DNA of 64,000 bases from Oceanobacillus zhaokaii. GTDB taxonomy: Bacteria > Bacillota > Bacilli > Bacillales > Amphibacillaceae. The position numbers and the translations under genes are program-made. Shown piece after piece: positions 34,671-43,747 of the stretch. The stretch spans positions 939,001 to 1,003,000 of the forward strand of contig NZ_CP024848.1 of assembly GCF_003352005.1 (NCBI RefSeq). The letters are read 5' to 3'. The notes beneath the pieces are model-generated. The model ran no database searches and was not told where the DNA came from. It saw nothing but the letters and a program-made list of their open reading frames with translations. Positions within the stretch are counted from its first letter, which is position 1. Each line of letters starts with the position of its first letter.

Positions 34671-35131
34671 ATGAGTAGCAAAAGTGTTTCAGGCAATAAC
34701 ACGTGTGAGGCGATTATTAGAATTGAAAATGATGTAATTAAACATAACCCAGATTTAGTAACAGTGTTATTTGGTGCGAATGATGCGGCATTCCATAAAA
34801 TAATTGATCTTGAAACCTATAAAAAAAACCTATATAAAATTACACACCTGATTAAACCTGAAAAAACCATTTTAATCACTCCTGCCCCTGTTGATGAAAA
34901 AGTTCAATTTGCAAGAACTAATGAAGTGTTATTAAAGTATGCTTTAGTTGTAAAACAAGTAGCAGATCTAACAGGCAGTCACTTTATCGATTTCTTTTCT
35001 AAAATGATTTCTCTAGAAGATTATCTTAATAAACTTAAGGAATTAAAAATGATGGTCTTCATTTTGGGGAAGATGGTTATGATTTTCTGGTAGGTTTAAT
35101 AACAACGAAGGTTAAGGAAATTAGTTCTTGA
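34671..35131 (+). pseudogene. SGNH/GDSL hydrolase, N-terminally truncated and frameshifted
   Basis: The block-III GANDA motif (TVLFGANDAAFH) and, after a frameshift, the block-V DGLH (DGLHFGEDGYDFL) are present. The first block with the catalytic GDS serine is missing. The frame breaks in an A run near 35046: one more A joins LKELK to NDGLHFG. About 45 N-terminal residues are lost to the preceding gene's end. Not functional. Confidence 0.8.
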
Positions 35132-35166
35132 AATGATGGTGTTATACAGGAATTCGCAGATGTTTT

Positions 35167-35505
35167 TGTTTAACTGCTGCAGATAGAAAACGATTGGAAA
35201 GAGAATGGATAGCATTATCAGAATCAAGAGGAGTAGTGAGGATTTGTGAGAACAACAAAATCAACTCTGTCAATAAAGATTACTTTGATGAATTGATTGT
35301 GGATACTGCCCGAAATATACATGCTGAGCAAAGTGAAAAAGGATTTATAAAAGCAGGAAGGTTAATCGGGGAAGTATATCGCCAGATCAATCAGTTAGGG
35401 GATTCTTTTATAGAATATAGAGTGAGAAGTTTAATCTATAAAGGGGTTTTTGAAATAAAGGGAATTCCAAAAGCAATGAGATATTATAGTGTGAAACTAA
35501 GGTAA
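35167..35505 (+). pseudogene. DUF1835/DUF3658 protein, C-terminal half only
   Basis: LTAADRKRLEREWIALSES, IHAEQ, FIKAGRLIGEVYRQI and IYKGVFEIKGIPKAMRYYSV match the C-terminal (DUF3658) domain of DUF1835 proteins. The N-terminal DUF1835 domain is absent and there is no start or ribosome site at the domain edge. A second truncated gene in a row after the GDSL relic. Confidence 0.65.
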
Positions 35506-35577
35506 CTTACATTCAGATTCTCATGAACATAGAGAAACCTTAATATAAAACGGATGTCTAATTTAAAGGGTGATAAT

Positions 35578-36081
35578 TTGAAGAAAATTTATAGTGTAGT
35601 TTTTATGCTGTTTGCTTTAGTAGGTTGTAGTAATGCAAATGAAGGTAATCCAGAACATAATGATGCTTCAAATGGTGATGGAAATTCTCAAGAAATTAAT
35701 TTTACTCAATATGAGAAACCACCTTCACTAACCATTTCTTTTGGCGAAGAAACAGTAAAAACAAGTCAAGGTGGTTACAGTTGGAGTTATCTTGATTTCA
35801 AAACAGGACAAATGATAAGTATAGAAGCGGATTCTTTGCCATCAACAGAATTAGTTAACGTAGAAGATGCGGTGGGTGTTAATATAAGTGATCCTATCAA
35901 ACTAAACTTCGAAAAACAACCACTAAATTATGAAATAAGAGTTTACGATAACAACAATAATATGATAGCAACATACAACGACTTGAAAGACGTAAAGGAA
36001 AACGGTAAGGCAATATATGAAATATTGGTAACGTGGGAAGAAGGTACAGGTATTTATGCGGTTCCATTAGATGTTCAATAG
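35578..36081 (+). CDS. small lipoprotein of unknown function
   Basis: A 167-residue lipoprotein. TTG start at 35578 after AAAGGGTGATAA, signal MKKIYSVVFMLFALVGC with Cys17, a Gly/Asn/Asp-rich spacer, then a beta-sandwich-like region (PPSLTISFGEETVKTSQGGYSW). Not recognised. Confidence 0.7.
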   Translation: MKKIYSVVFMLFALVGCSNANEGNPEHNDASNGDGNSQEINFTQYEKPPSLTISFGEETVKTSQGGYSWSYLDFKTGQMISIEADSLPSTELVNVEDAVGVNISDPIKLNFEKQPLNYEIRVYDNNNNMIATYNDLKDVKENGKAIYEILVTWEEGTGIYAVPLDVQ

Positions 36082-36112
36082 TGAAGCATATTTACAATTA
36101 ATCTGATACCTT

Positions 36113-37243
36113 CTATTTTGTCATAAAATTCTCTGTATAAAATGGTTGAGCGTCGGTACTCAATGAAACACCAACAGCAAGGGATTCAAAATCCTCTTTT
36201 AATATATTTTCCCGGTGGCCGAGCGAGTTCATTAAACCTTCATGGGCAAAAATACTGCTTTGCTGACCGGTAGCAAGGTTTTCGCCAGCAGTTCGAAAGG
36301 CAATATTATCTTCTGCCATTCTGTCAAATGGTGATTGTCCTTCCAGGTTCGTATGACTGAAATAGTTGTTTTCGGCCATGTCTGTACTGTGGTCACGAGC
36401 TGTCTTTATGAGGGGTTCATTCAATTCAAGAACAGAAAGTCCATGGTTCACTCTTACAGTATTTGTCAGATCGAACAATTGATATTCCAATCCTTCTGTC
36501 AACGCTTCACTTGGACCGGCATAATACGTGTCCTTCTGTTGTTCGAGTTCGCCACTGATGATTTGGATTGCTGTAACCGTACTATTTTCATGCTTGTCAT
36601 AGAAGATGGTCACATAATTGTTGTCGATAAGAAAGATATTATATTCCTGATTGTCTTGGATCTGGTAATTGATGAGCCCTTTTCTGATTGCTGACAGCGG
36701 CTCATTGAGCGTTGACAGTACAGAGTCTCTTGAACTATCAAAGGTGATTCCATTTGTAGAGGTCAGTAAGTCCTGATTGGTGTATAACCCAGTAACCTGA
36801 TCCTGCTCATCATATGATGCCATGAAAAAGTTTTGATAATTTTCATGATAGGTAACCCATTCGACACCATATTCATTTAATGACGAGCGCTTTGGCTCTC
36901 CCGCATGCTGTTCCACCTCGGAACGCTTATCACCAATTTCCACATTATGGACCGAGAAGGATTGCTCGGTTGGCTCCTCTAATTGCGGTTTCTCAGCGGC
37001 AGGTTGTGCTGGCTGTTCATCATCTGGCGAGACATCTGTCAACCGACCGACTAATAGTTTAATCTCTTGACTGATCGTATCGATTGCTGCAGTGACATTT
37101 GGATTTTCTCTGATTTCATTGGCATCCGATCGGATATCTTTATATACGCCTGTAAATCCAGTTTGCTGGAATGTATCTCCATAAAAGTTCCAAAAAACTC
37201 CTGCAATGACCAGCAAGACGATAATATTTCTCAGTTTTCGCAT
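36113..37243 (-). CDS. CAP-domain (SCP/PR1) secreted protein, YlbC-like
   Basis: A 376-residue protein with an N-terminal membrane anchor (NIIVLLVIAGVFWNFYG), a Pro/Glu-rich linker, a CAP-associated domain (VEIGDKRSEVEQHAGEPKR) and a C-terminal CAP domain with NTVRVNHGLSVLELNE, ARDHSTDMAENNYFSHTN and GENLATG...SLGHRENIL. It is like B. subtilis YlbC; cell surface; role unknown. Starts after a GGGTGAG site. Confidence 0.85.
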   Translation of the reverse strand: MRKLRNIIVLLVIAGVFWNFYGDTFQQTGFTGVYKDIRSDANEIRENPNVTAAIDTISQEIKLLVGRLTDVSPDDEQPAQPAAEKPQLEEPTEQSFSVHNVEIGDKRSEVEQHAGEPKRSSLNEYGVEWVTYHENYQNFFMASYDEQDQVTGLYTNQDLLTSTNGITFDSSRDSVLSTLNEPLSAIRKGLINYQIQDNQEYNIFLIDNNYVTIFYDKHENSTVTAIQIISGELEQQKDTYYAGPSEALTEGLEYQLFDLTNTVRVNHGLSVLELNEPLIKTARDHSTDMAENNYFSHTNLEGQSPFDRMAEDNIAFRTAGENLATGQQSSIFAHEGLMNSLGHRENILKEDFESLAVGVSLSTDAQPFYTENFMTK

Positions 37244-37514
37244 AAGCTCACCCTATCTGGTATTCCTATTTTTCTATTTTATCATATCTTCAGTATGAAC
37301 AAATGCAGGAGCGATTAGTAATTATTTACATAGAAACTAGAAAGAAAATTTTCAGTAAAGTTATATGTTTTCAGTTTTTGATTAATTTACGTCTCATAAG
37401 GGTATATAAAGAATTAGGAAAGATTTCCGCTACTTATCCACTTAATTTTACATGTAAAATTATTTGTAAATGGGAGAGCGGCTACAACCAGTCAGACAGG
37501 AGATGACACCCAAC

Positions 37515-37778
37515 ATGAAAAGGAAGAAGAAAATGAAAATATTAATCTTTACCCTTGTTATCGTAGCAATACTAGGGGTAATTTATATGCTAACCGTCGT
37601 TGGTGAAAGTCAAACGACGGAAGGGAAGGAAAAACAAGATATTGAACAATTGGTCTATGATTATCGTACAGATAGGTTAACTAAAGAGCCAGCTTCCGAT
37701 AACTCCAATGAGCTTGTTGTCACTCAAGCTGGCGTAGAGGAAACCTATAAATTGCCCGAGGAGGCATTCTTTGTTTAA
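37515..37778 (+). CDS. small membrane-anchored protein
   Basis: About 87 residues: a Lys-rich start (MKRKKKMK), one membrane span (ILIFTLVIVAILGVIYMLTVV) and a short acidic outside part ending YKLPEEAFFV. Three in-frame ATGs (37503, 37515, 37533) are possible; AGGAG lies before the first two. Not recognised. Confidence 0.55.
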   Translation: MKRKKKMKILIFTLVIVAILGVIYMLTVVGESQTTEGKEKQDIEQLVYDYRTDRLTKEPASDNSNELVVTQAGVEETYKLPEEAFFV

Positions 37779-38417
37779 CAAATAAGAGAGTAACAATAGA
37801 AACTTTTTTACTAATAATGAGGTTAATCGTCTAAAGAATTAGTCGATAGATAGACGGCAGAATTCGAATTCTCGACTATTGAAGGGAATCATACTAGTGT
37901 TACGATGATGCAGCAAATGGTTTAGAAGACTTTGATTCTAAAGTAGATTTATAAAGAAAGTTGATATACCAGAGTTTGATTGTCTATCAATCAGGCTCTT
38001 TTTTATTTTGGGAATAATTTGAGGGAAATTATAGTTGCTTTGATTACACTTGGTTTGATTTTGTTAGTTGGGGTGTATTATGGAGAGAAGAACGGAGAAC
38101 AAGATCAGACAGGGGCCGAGGTATTGAAGATTTTTAGATTAAAGATGGCTAGTGATATTCATTTCTATCTAGTGTATTGAACCACGAATGGAAATAGTAG
38201 TATAACAAACCTAATTATGCTATATGATGCTTTTCTTAAATAAGGAATTTTACATTGGTCCAAATTATTTAATGTGTGTTTATTTTTTAAAATATTATTA
38301 TGAATTAATCTATAATACAGATTATATAGTATTATTGAGTGGAGAAGTATAGAGGAATTTATCATTAAACTGGCACCTGAAATAATAACCGACTTTAAAA
38401 TAGATTGGGGTTTTTCA
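37779..38417 (+). other. intergenic with terminator
   Basis: A clear terminator at 37971-38008 has no intact gene in front of it. A 66-codon frame at 37980-38180 begins inside that terminator and has no ribosome site, so I do not call it. Nothing else is seen. Confidence 0.4.
37971..38008 (+). terminator. Rho-independent terminator without intact gene
   Basis: AGAGTTTGATTG pairs with CAATCAGGCTCT, followed by TTTTTTATTTT. It may close the transcript of the small membrane gene ending at 37778 or of a lost gene. Confidence 0.65.
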
Positions 38418-39302
38418 ATGGAAAAGGTAGTTTTAGCGGGAGGAACAGGTTTTATTGGTGAATATTTTGCGAAGAAATTTAAGGAGCTAGGATATGAAGT
38501 AAAAATCATATCACGGCAAAAACAACATATTTCTTGGGAAGATAAATTGGGTATTATAGAGGCATTGGAAGATACGGAACTTCTTATCAATCTTGCGGGT
38601 AAATCTGTAAATTGTCGATATAATGAAGCAAATAAGAATGAAATTATGAATTCAAGGATAAGGACAACTACAATACTGGGAGAAGCTATTCAGGCATGTA
38701 ATAAACCACCTGCGATTTGGATGAATTCCAGTACGGCAACCATTTATCGACACGCTGAAGATCGTCCTATGACAGAGGAAGAAGGGGAGATTGGTTCAGG
38801 ATTCTCGGTTGATGTTGCAACAAACTGGGAGAAAACCTTCTTTGCCTTTGATCTACCAACAACAAGGCAAATCTCCTTACGCATAGCTATTGTATTAGGT
38901 AAGGACGGCGGAGTAATAAAACCTTATAGAAATTTAGTGAAGTTTGGACTTGGAGGTGTTCAAGGAAAGGGAAACCAAAAGTTTAGTTGGATACATATCG
39001 AGGATTTATTTAAAATCGTTCATTTTTTGAAAGATAAAGAAGAGCTAAGTGGAGTTTTTAATTGCTCTTCACCACAACCTGTTAGTAATCGTGAATTAAT
39101 GGAAAAACTAAGAAGAACGATGAATGTTCCATTGGGTCTACCTTCGCCCAAATGGATGTTGGAGATTGGATCGCTGATAATTAAAACAGAAACAGAATTG
39201 GTATTAAAAAGTCGGTGGGTTCTTCCAGACAGATTAGAACGTGAAGGTTATAAGTTTACCTATAAAACACTTGATAAGACCTTAGAAGACATTTTAAAGT
39301 AA
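38418..39302 (+). CDS. TIGR01777-family NAD(P)-dependent epimerase
   Basis: A 294-residue atypical SDR. The cofactor loop GGTGFIG at residues 8-14, LINLAGKSV, the S-x-Y region MNSSTATIYRHA, and the C-terminal DUF1731 segment (PSPKWMLEIGSLIIKTETELVLKSRWVLP) define the YfhF group. TTTTTC precedes the ATG with only a weak GATTGGGG site. Substrate unknown. Confidence 0.85.
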   Translation: MEKVVLAGGTGFIGEYFAKKFKELGYEVKIISRQKQHISWEDKLGIIEALEDTELLINLAGKSVNCRYNEANKNEIMNSRIRTTTILGEAIQACNKPPAIWMNSSTATIYRHAEDRPMTEEEGEIGSGFSVDVATNWEKTFFAFDLPTTRQISLRIAIVLGKDGGVIKPYRNLVKFGLGGVQGKGNQKFSWIHIEDLFKIVHFLKDKEELSGVFNCSSPQPVSNRELMEKLRRTMNVPLGLPSPKWMLEIGSLIIKTETELVLKSRWVLPDRLEREGYKFTYKTLDKTLEDILK

Positions 39303-39363
39303 ATAATGCTATAGCAATAGTAGAAAGAGGGTAGAGAATGGATTTACTGTTTCGTAATTTTCC

Positions 39364-39391
39364 AAAAATCCCCAATAAAACGGGGATTTTA
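39364..39391. terminator. bidirectional terminator between convergent genes
   Basis: AAAATCCCC and GGGGATTTT around AATAAAAC, T-rich on both strands. Confidence 0.8.
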
Positions 39392-40123
39392 CGCTTGTGA
39401 TTTATGGTGGAATGGACATTTTCCTTGAATTGGTTCAATATCATCACCAATAAAGAATTGCTTCCATTCATTATGTGTCGGGTCTCCATAGTGTCCGATA
39501 TTTGGATGCTTAGGCAGCTGATCCCAAGCTTCTACACGTTTACGAACTCTTTCACGAGACATAATTCCGCCTTTTTCCGTCCCTTCTAATCCTTCAAATA
39601 TCTTACGAGGCTGGAATCCAAGAACCATCGCATTTCCTAAATGACGTGTCTTTCGCTTTTTATAGGCAGGAGCATTTCCGAACACGAAGATTGGCTCGCC
39701 ATTGAATCGGAAATCCCATAAATAGTGATCGGGGTCTTGATGACTGTCTTCCGGCCATTCAACTTCGTCTACCTCATGTAAGTATTGAAGAATATTCCAA
39801 AATTGCTCCCGATAGTCTTCGATAGACCCCTCTTGCTCAAAAGGCTCTACAAATACAAAGAGACCGTGTCTCTTGTAATTTGGTAATTTAAATAAATCTA
39901 GAAAGCCTTCTACTGCAACCGGCAGATTACTCCAGTCGTCTTGATTAATATAAGCATAGCGAAGCTCGCCTTTCAGTTCGCCACCCATTCCAAAATAACA
40001 TGGAAACGTTTTATCCGTTACCGTGTTATGAAAAGTTTCGTATGCTTTATGGAGCCAACTTGGCAAGTCTGTTCTAGTATGAAAATCTTCTTTTGTTAAT
40101 AAAGCTTTTTCCTTTGTAATCAT
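39389..40123 (-). CDS. YqcI/YcgG family protein
   Basis: A 244-residue protein of the YqcI/YcgG type: PCYFGMGGELKGELRYAYI near the N-terminus, HLGNAMVLGFQPRKIFE, and a C-terminal FFIGDD...GKCPFHH with Cys and His close to the end, as in the family. Related to haem-oxygenase-like N-oxygenases in some reports; function here unknown. GGAGGCGATCTT site before the ATG. Confidence 0.75.
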   Translation of the reverse strand: MITKEKALLTKEDFHTRTDLPSWLHKAYETFHNTVTDKTFPCYFGMGGELKGELRYAYINQDDWSNLPVAVEGFLDLFKLPNYKRHGLFVFVEPFEQEGSIEDYREQFWNILQYLHEVDEVEWPEDSHQDPDHYLWDFRFNGEPIFVFGNAPAYKKRKTRHLGNAMVLGFQPRKIFEGLEGTEKGGIMSRERVRKRVEAWDQLPKHPNIGHYGDPTHNEWKQFFIGDDIEPIQGKCPFHHKSQA

Positions 40124-40288
40124 AAGATCGCCTCCACTAACTTTATACGCATACCTCTATGTCTAGTCTTTACCCCATCTTAAAATTCTTAAAACAACGA
40201 AAACTCATAGAAAAAATTTCTAATGGGTTATGAAACGAAATATCAAGGGAATAGAAAAGAAATGAATTAAGAAACTGGAGGATAGATT

Positions 40289-40423
40289 ATGTTGAAAATA
40301 ATTCAAGATCAATCTCAAACATATTGTCAGAGTGAGTATGGAGCACTTCAGAAAGTTGTCTAATGTGAACCTCAATACACGGAAATTAAAGAAGTGATTA
40401 ATGATGTTCCAAAAAATACATAA
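40289..40423 (+). pseudogene. dimethylarginine dimethylaminohydrolase-like (YkgA), N-terminal relic
   Basis: A good GGAGGATAG site and ATG begin MLKIIQDQSQTYCQSEYGAL, then KVV, a TAA stop, and CEPQYTEIKEVIND in the same frame up to a second stop. SEYG-L-KV--CEP is the start of amidinotransferase/DDAH family proteins. The other 240 residues are missing. Replaced on the right by a dispersed repeat. Confidence 0.65.
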
Positions 40424-40489
40424 ATGATAATATAGACCGTATATCTTTAGGAAATATTAGAATATTATGCTATTATGAATATAGTGACA

Positions 40490-40520
40490 TTTACCTATCG
40501 GGGCAGGTTAGTTATTTTGT
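40490..40520 (+). repeat. dispersed repeat, right-end motif
   Basis: TTTACCTATCGGGGCAGGTTAGTT, as at 16800 and 18912. Another relic (ACGCAGGTTAGTC) follows the next gene at about 40801. Confidence 0.5.
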
Positions 40521-40552
40521 TGTGCTGGCAATACTGTTAGGAGGTTTGAAAG

Positions 40553-40741
40553 GTGAAAAATAAAACTCGAAGCATTATTACACTTGTAGGCAGTTTTCTT
40601 ATTTTTTCGGTTGGTATGCTTAGAATACTTACTGAATCACCTTCTTCAATATCTTTGTTTGTAGCATATGTATTCGCGATTACTGGGTTTATCGGAGTTG
40701 CTGCAAACATAGTAATACTGAGAAAGTTACAATCTAATTAA
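40553..40741 (+). CDS. small two-span membrane protein (62 aa)
   Basis: GTG start after TAGGAGGTTTGAAAG. Two spans (IITLVGSFLIFSVGMLRIL and FVAYVFAITGFIGVAANIVIL) with a short basic tail. Terminator follows. Not recognised. Confidence 0.65.
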   Translation: MKNKTRSIITLVGSFLIFSVGMLRILTESPSSISLFVAYVFAITGFIGVAANIVILRKLQSN

Positions 40742-40754
40742 ACAAGCCAGAAGT

Positions 40755-40783
40755 GCGATTCCAAAATGAATCGCTTTTTTCTT
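40755..40783 (+). terminator. Rho-independent terminator
   Basis: GCGATTC/GAATCGC with loop CAAAAT and a TTTTTT tail. Confidence 0.85.
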
Positions 40784-40844
40784 GTTCAATTATCGAGAAG
40801 ACGCAGGTTAGTCTATTTTAGAACTGAGAGAATCGGGGTACACG

Positions 40845-41417
40845 ATGAGATCTGAAAGTATGAAAAAACACTTTATAACAATTAAACAACAAAGAGAAAT
40901 GCTTTTTCCAACACTCAAATCGATATCGAGGGTTCAATTATGGGAAAGACCTAACGAAAGCAAATGGTCTATTGGGGAAACGATGTATCACTTATATTTA
41001 ATTACAAGAATGCTGCGAGTTGCTGCAACCATTACCATTCCATGCACAAAGTTATTTGCACAGATGATGAGAAACAAACCATTTGATACTAATATAGAAG
41101 ATATTTATAAGGAGTACAGAGAAAAGCATGGGAAAGGTATGAAGGCACCTTTTATCTTGAATCCGCCAAAAAAAATATACAATACATTGGACTTTAACGA
41201 ATTGAATCAGCTTCTGGTTAAGGAGACTTTAAAAATATCAACAATGGTAGCGAATATTGAGGAAGATATTGCTGGGCATATTGTTTTTTTAGACCCTGCA
41301 GCAAATAATCCTAACCTTATTCAAGCGATTCAACTATTAGCCATTCATGAAGCACACCATATTAGAATTATTCACGATAATCTTGAATCTTTGATTCAGA
41401 AATCTGACACTGAATGA
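40845..41417 (+). CDS. DinB-like superfamily protein
   Basis: A 190-residue four-helix protein of the DinB/YfiT type. The first metal histidine is in TMYHLYLITRM and the C-terminal pair in AIHEAHHIRII. Such proteins bind a divalent metal and often act as thiol transferases. Start ATG 40845 after CGGGG; an ATG at 40860 is also possible. Confidence 0.78.
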   Translation: MRSESMKKHFITIKQQREMLFPTLKSISRVQLWERPNESKWSIGETMYHLYLITRMLRVAATITIPCTKLFAQMMRNKPFDTNIEDIYKEYREKHGKGMKAPFILNPPKKIYNTLDFNELNQLLVKETLKISTMVANIEEDIAGHIVFLDPAANNPNLIQAIQLLAIHEAHHIRIIHDNLESLIQKSDTE

Positions 41418-41535
41418 TGTAAAGGATGCAAGCGTTGAAAATGAGATTGAACGTCAGCTATTTTTTTCCCTTTTTACTATTAGGGAAGGATAAAAGATGA
41501 AATCTATTGTTTAAGGAATAAAAGGGGTGCTTGGT

Positions 41536-41955
41536 TTGAAGGTTAAATTCAACAAGCAGGTGATTTTATTATTTTTCGTTTTATCTTTGTTTCCAGCTTG
41601 TTCGAGTCAAGATTATGATAACTTAACAAGAGTTGATGTACAAAAAGTTGAGCAAGAAGGGGATTACGAAGATACTGTAATATTAACTGATGAAGAAATA
41701 ATGGACAAACTTAGGGGGATTTTCAAGCAGATTAAATGGGAACCTGGTAAAGAGGTGTCGATGGAGAGAAAAGAGGACGCATTAGTTACACTATTTTACA
41801 CATTGGATGAGAATGAACCTGAAAGGCTATATGAATATAGAGTCTGGTTTAATGATAATAATGATGCAGAAATATTCAGTAATCATGAAAAAGAAGGATT
41901 TGGTTCTTTAGATAGAGAACATTCAATAAAGCTTCAAAGTATCTTAATGAACTAA
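41536..41955 (+). CDS. small lipoprotein of unknown function
   Basis: TTG start at 41536 after AAAAGGGGTG. Signal peptide with lipobox LFPAC, then an acidic alpha/beta domain (LTDEEIMDKLRGIFKQIKWEPG, YEYRVWFNDNN). About 139 residues. Exported; not recognised. Confidence 0.68.
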   Translation: MKVKFNKQVILLFFVLSLFPACSSQDYDNLTRVDVQKVEQEGDYEDTVILTDEEIMDKLRGIFKQIKWEPGKEVSMERKEDALVTLFYTLDENEPERLYEYRVWFNDNNDAEIFSNHEKEGFGSLDREHSIKLQSILMN

Positions 41956-42022
41956 CTGATCCAAGTCGATACGACTACATGCGGATTTTTTCAAAGTAAC
42001 ATTTCTATTCTAGGAGGCCATT

Positions 42023-42379
42023 ATGGAATTTTATAAATTTAACAAAGACATTGGTAAAAAGATTTCAAAATATAATTCGGATTTCATTATGTCTCGTATT
42101 ATCCAAACAAATAAAACAACGAACATTGGAACTATGTACTTAGATAAAAATGGTATCGTGGGCTACCACCATGCAGCAGTCCCTCAGCTTCTTTTAATCT
42201 TAAACGGAGAGGGGTATGTCCGTAATGAAAAAGACGAATATTTTAAAGTTGAGTCCGGGGATGCTGTGTTTTGGGAAAAAGATGAGTGGCACGAAACAAA
42301 AACCGAAATAGGATTAACTGGTATTGTCATTGAAAGTGAGGAATTAACTCCTGCATTATTTATGCCGTTAAAGAAATAG
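42023..42379 (+). CDS. cupin-domain protein
   Basis: A 118-residue single cupin. Motif 1 is GYHHAAVPQLLLILNGEGYV, with the two histidines and Gln in place of the usual H-E pair, and motif 2 is VESGDAVFWEKDEWHETKT, with the final histidine. Probably metal binding; function unknown. Good AGGAGG site. Confidence 0.78.
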   Translation: MEFYKFNKDIGKKISKYNSDFIMSRIIQTNKTTNIGTMYLDKNGIVGYHHAAVPQLLLILNGEGYVRNEKDEYFKVESGDAVFWEKDEWHETKTEIGLTGIVIESEELTPALFMPLKK

Positions 42380-42861
42380 GTGTAATAAATTGGTGAGAGA
42401 GAGGTATTAAGATCGAAGAAGGAAAAAGTAAGTTGTGTAAATCAAATGATGGATACAGAAGGTTTAAAATAGTGTTTCACTTAATTTTGCATTATTTTTA
42501 ACGAATATCAGCAGTTTTAGGTTTCAATGAGATGGAAAGGGCACTGTTTTATTTAATATTAGGTCTATTGATTTCTATTGAAAGTATATTCGGATTATAT
42601 AAAAATGGTAAACAGAAGTTTCAGCATTAAATCGAAAACTCTAGACATCTATAACAACTAAATGCTTGAACGATAAAAGGATCGTCATCATGGCGATCCT
42701 TTTAATTAATTGGGCAACTTAGCAGGGCATAAGAAAGAAATGAAACTTTACGTAGTTCAAACTGACAAGGTTAAATTCTGCTTTCTGTGCTGAAACTGCT
42801 AAACGATGAAAATGGTTGTTCTACATGTGGATTCTAATTATTTGTTGAACTTTAATGAAAA
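42380..42861. other. intergenic with short hydrophobic frame and repeat
   Basis: A 32-codon frame at 42532-42630 (MERALFYLILGLLISIESIFG) could be a one-span peptide, but has a poor ribosome site. A repeat with a terminator hairpin follows at 42655-42735. Confidence 0.4.
42655..42735 (+). repeat. dispersed repeat with GATCG hairpin terminator
   Basis: ACTAAATGCTTGAACGATAA, then AAAAGGATCG/CGATCCTTTT with loop TCATCATGG, then AATTGGGCAACTTAGCAGGG. The hairpin resembles those at 20286, 22901 and 52076. Confidence 0.55.
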
Positions 42862-43194
42862 TTAATCTGTTGGTAACTCAGATTCTGATTTAATCCAAGC
42901 CTGAGACCAGTTCTCAATTGTTCTCAAAATTGGTTCCATAGATTGTCCTTTTTCTGTTAAGGAGTATTCAATAATGACTGGTGTATCAGGTATGACTTCA
43001 CGTTTCACTATATCCAAGTGCTCTAATTCCTTTAATCGCTCCGATAGTACCTTACCACTTATGCCGATAGATGATTGAATTTCACTAAAACGTTGTGTAC
43101 CCAGTAATAGTTTATAAATAATTAATGCCGTCCATTTTTGACTTAGTAGGGAGATGGCTTTTTCAAACCTTGGACAGATTGTTGGTTTTTTCAT
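42862..43194 (-). CDS. catR: HxlR/DUF24-family redox repressor, CatR/YodB type
   Basis: A 110-residue MarR/DUF24 winged-helix protein. Cys7 (MKKPTICPRFEKA) is at the position of the thiol sensor of B. subtilis CatR and YodB, which respond to quinones and diamide. QRFSEIQSSIGISGKVLSERLKEL is the recognition region and EYSLTEKG the wing. It is divergent from catD-catE, the known CatR targets, and a TACT-N7-AGTA operator lies between them. The CatR label rests on Cys7 plus context. Confidence 0.82.
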   Translation of the reverse strand: MKKPTICPRFEKAISLLSQKWTALIIYKLLLGTQRFSEIQSSIGISGKVLSERLKELEHLDIVKREVIPDTPVIIEYSLTEKGQSMEPILRTIENWSQAWIKSESELPTD

Positions 43195-43260
43195 TTATAT
43201 ATTCACCTCTAAATTATAATATATCATAAAAAGTTAACTGATTATAAAAAAAAAATTTAT

Positions 43261-43292
43261 TACTTGACATTAGTATATTACAATTATAAACT
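43261..43292 (+). promoter_or_regulatory. catDE promoter with CatR/YodB operator
   Basis: TACTTGACATTAGTA (43261-43275) is a TACT-N7-AGTA site, the form reported for YodB and CatR. It embeds the -35 TTGACA (43264-43269); the -10 TAAACT is at 43287-43292 with a 17-base spacer. A repressor bound here would block polymerase directly. Confidence 0.75.
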
Positions 43293-43332
43293 CTATTACA
43301 TAAAGTAACCTATAAAAAAGGAGAGAAAAGAA

Positions 43333-43734
43333 ATGAATAAACAAGAAATAGGGAAAGTTATTTTAAGAGGGATATTAGGTCTTATATTCTTCATCCATGG
43401 ATTAGTTAAATTCCAAGGGGGAATTACAAATACAGCAGGATATTTTGACAGTCTTGGGGTTCCAGGATTTCTGGCTTATGCTGTTGCAGTTATAGAACTA
43501 GTAGGAGGAATTGCATTAATTCTAGGACTTGGAACACAGGTTATTTCCTTGTTGTTTGCATTAATCATGGTTGGAGCTATTATTACAGCAAAACTTCCAG
43601 CAGGTTTCCTTGGAAATGGCCAAATGGCAGGGTATGAACTTGATTTAGCATTACTAGCAATGTCCATTTTCTTTATTTTTGCGAGTAAATCGGCCTTATC
43701 TTTAGATAACAAACTATTTAACTCAAATAAATAA
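43333..43734 (+). CDS. catD: DoxX-family membrane oxidoreductase subunit CatD
   Basis: A 133-residue four-span DoxX protein (GILGLIFFIHGLVKFQGG, VIELVGGIALILGLG, AGYELDLALLAMSIFFIFA). In B. subtilis catD (yfiD) precedes catE under CatR and YodB control. AAAAGGAGAG site. Thought to help detoxify quinone or thiol-reactive compounds at the membrane. First gene of a three-gene operon. Confidence 0.82.
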   Translation: MNKQEIGKVILRGILGLIFFIHGLVKFQGGITNTAGYFDSLGVPGFLAYAVAVIELVGGIALILGLGTQVISLLFALIMVGAIITAKLPAGFLGNGQMAGYELDLALLAMSIFFIFASKSALSLDNKLFNSNK

Positions 43735-43747
43735 TAGGAGGAATAAC

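Noticed and set aside
37980..38180. 66-codon + frame with one hydrophobic segment
   Set aside because: Begins inside a terminator hairpin, has no ribosome site and ends in atypical sequence.
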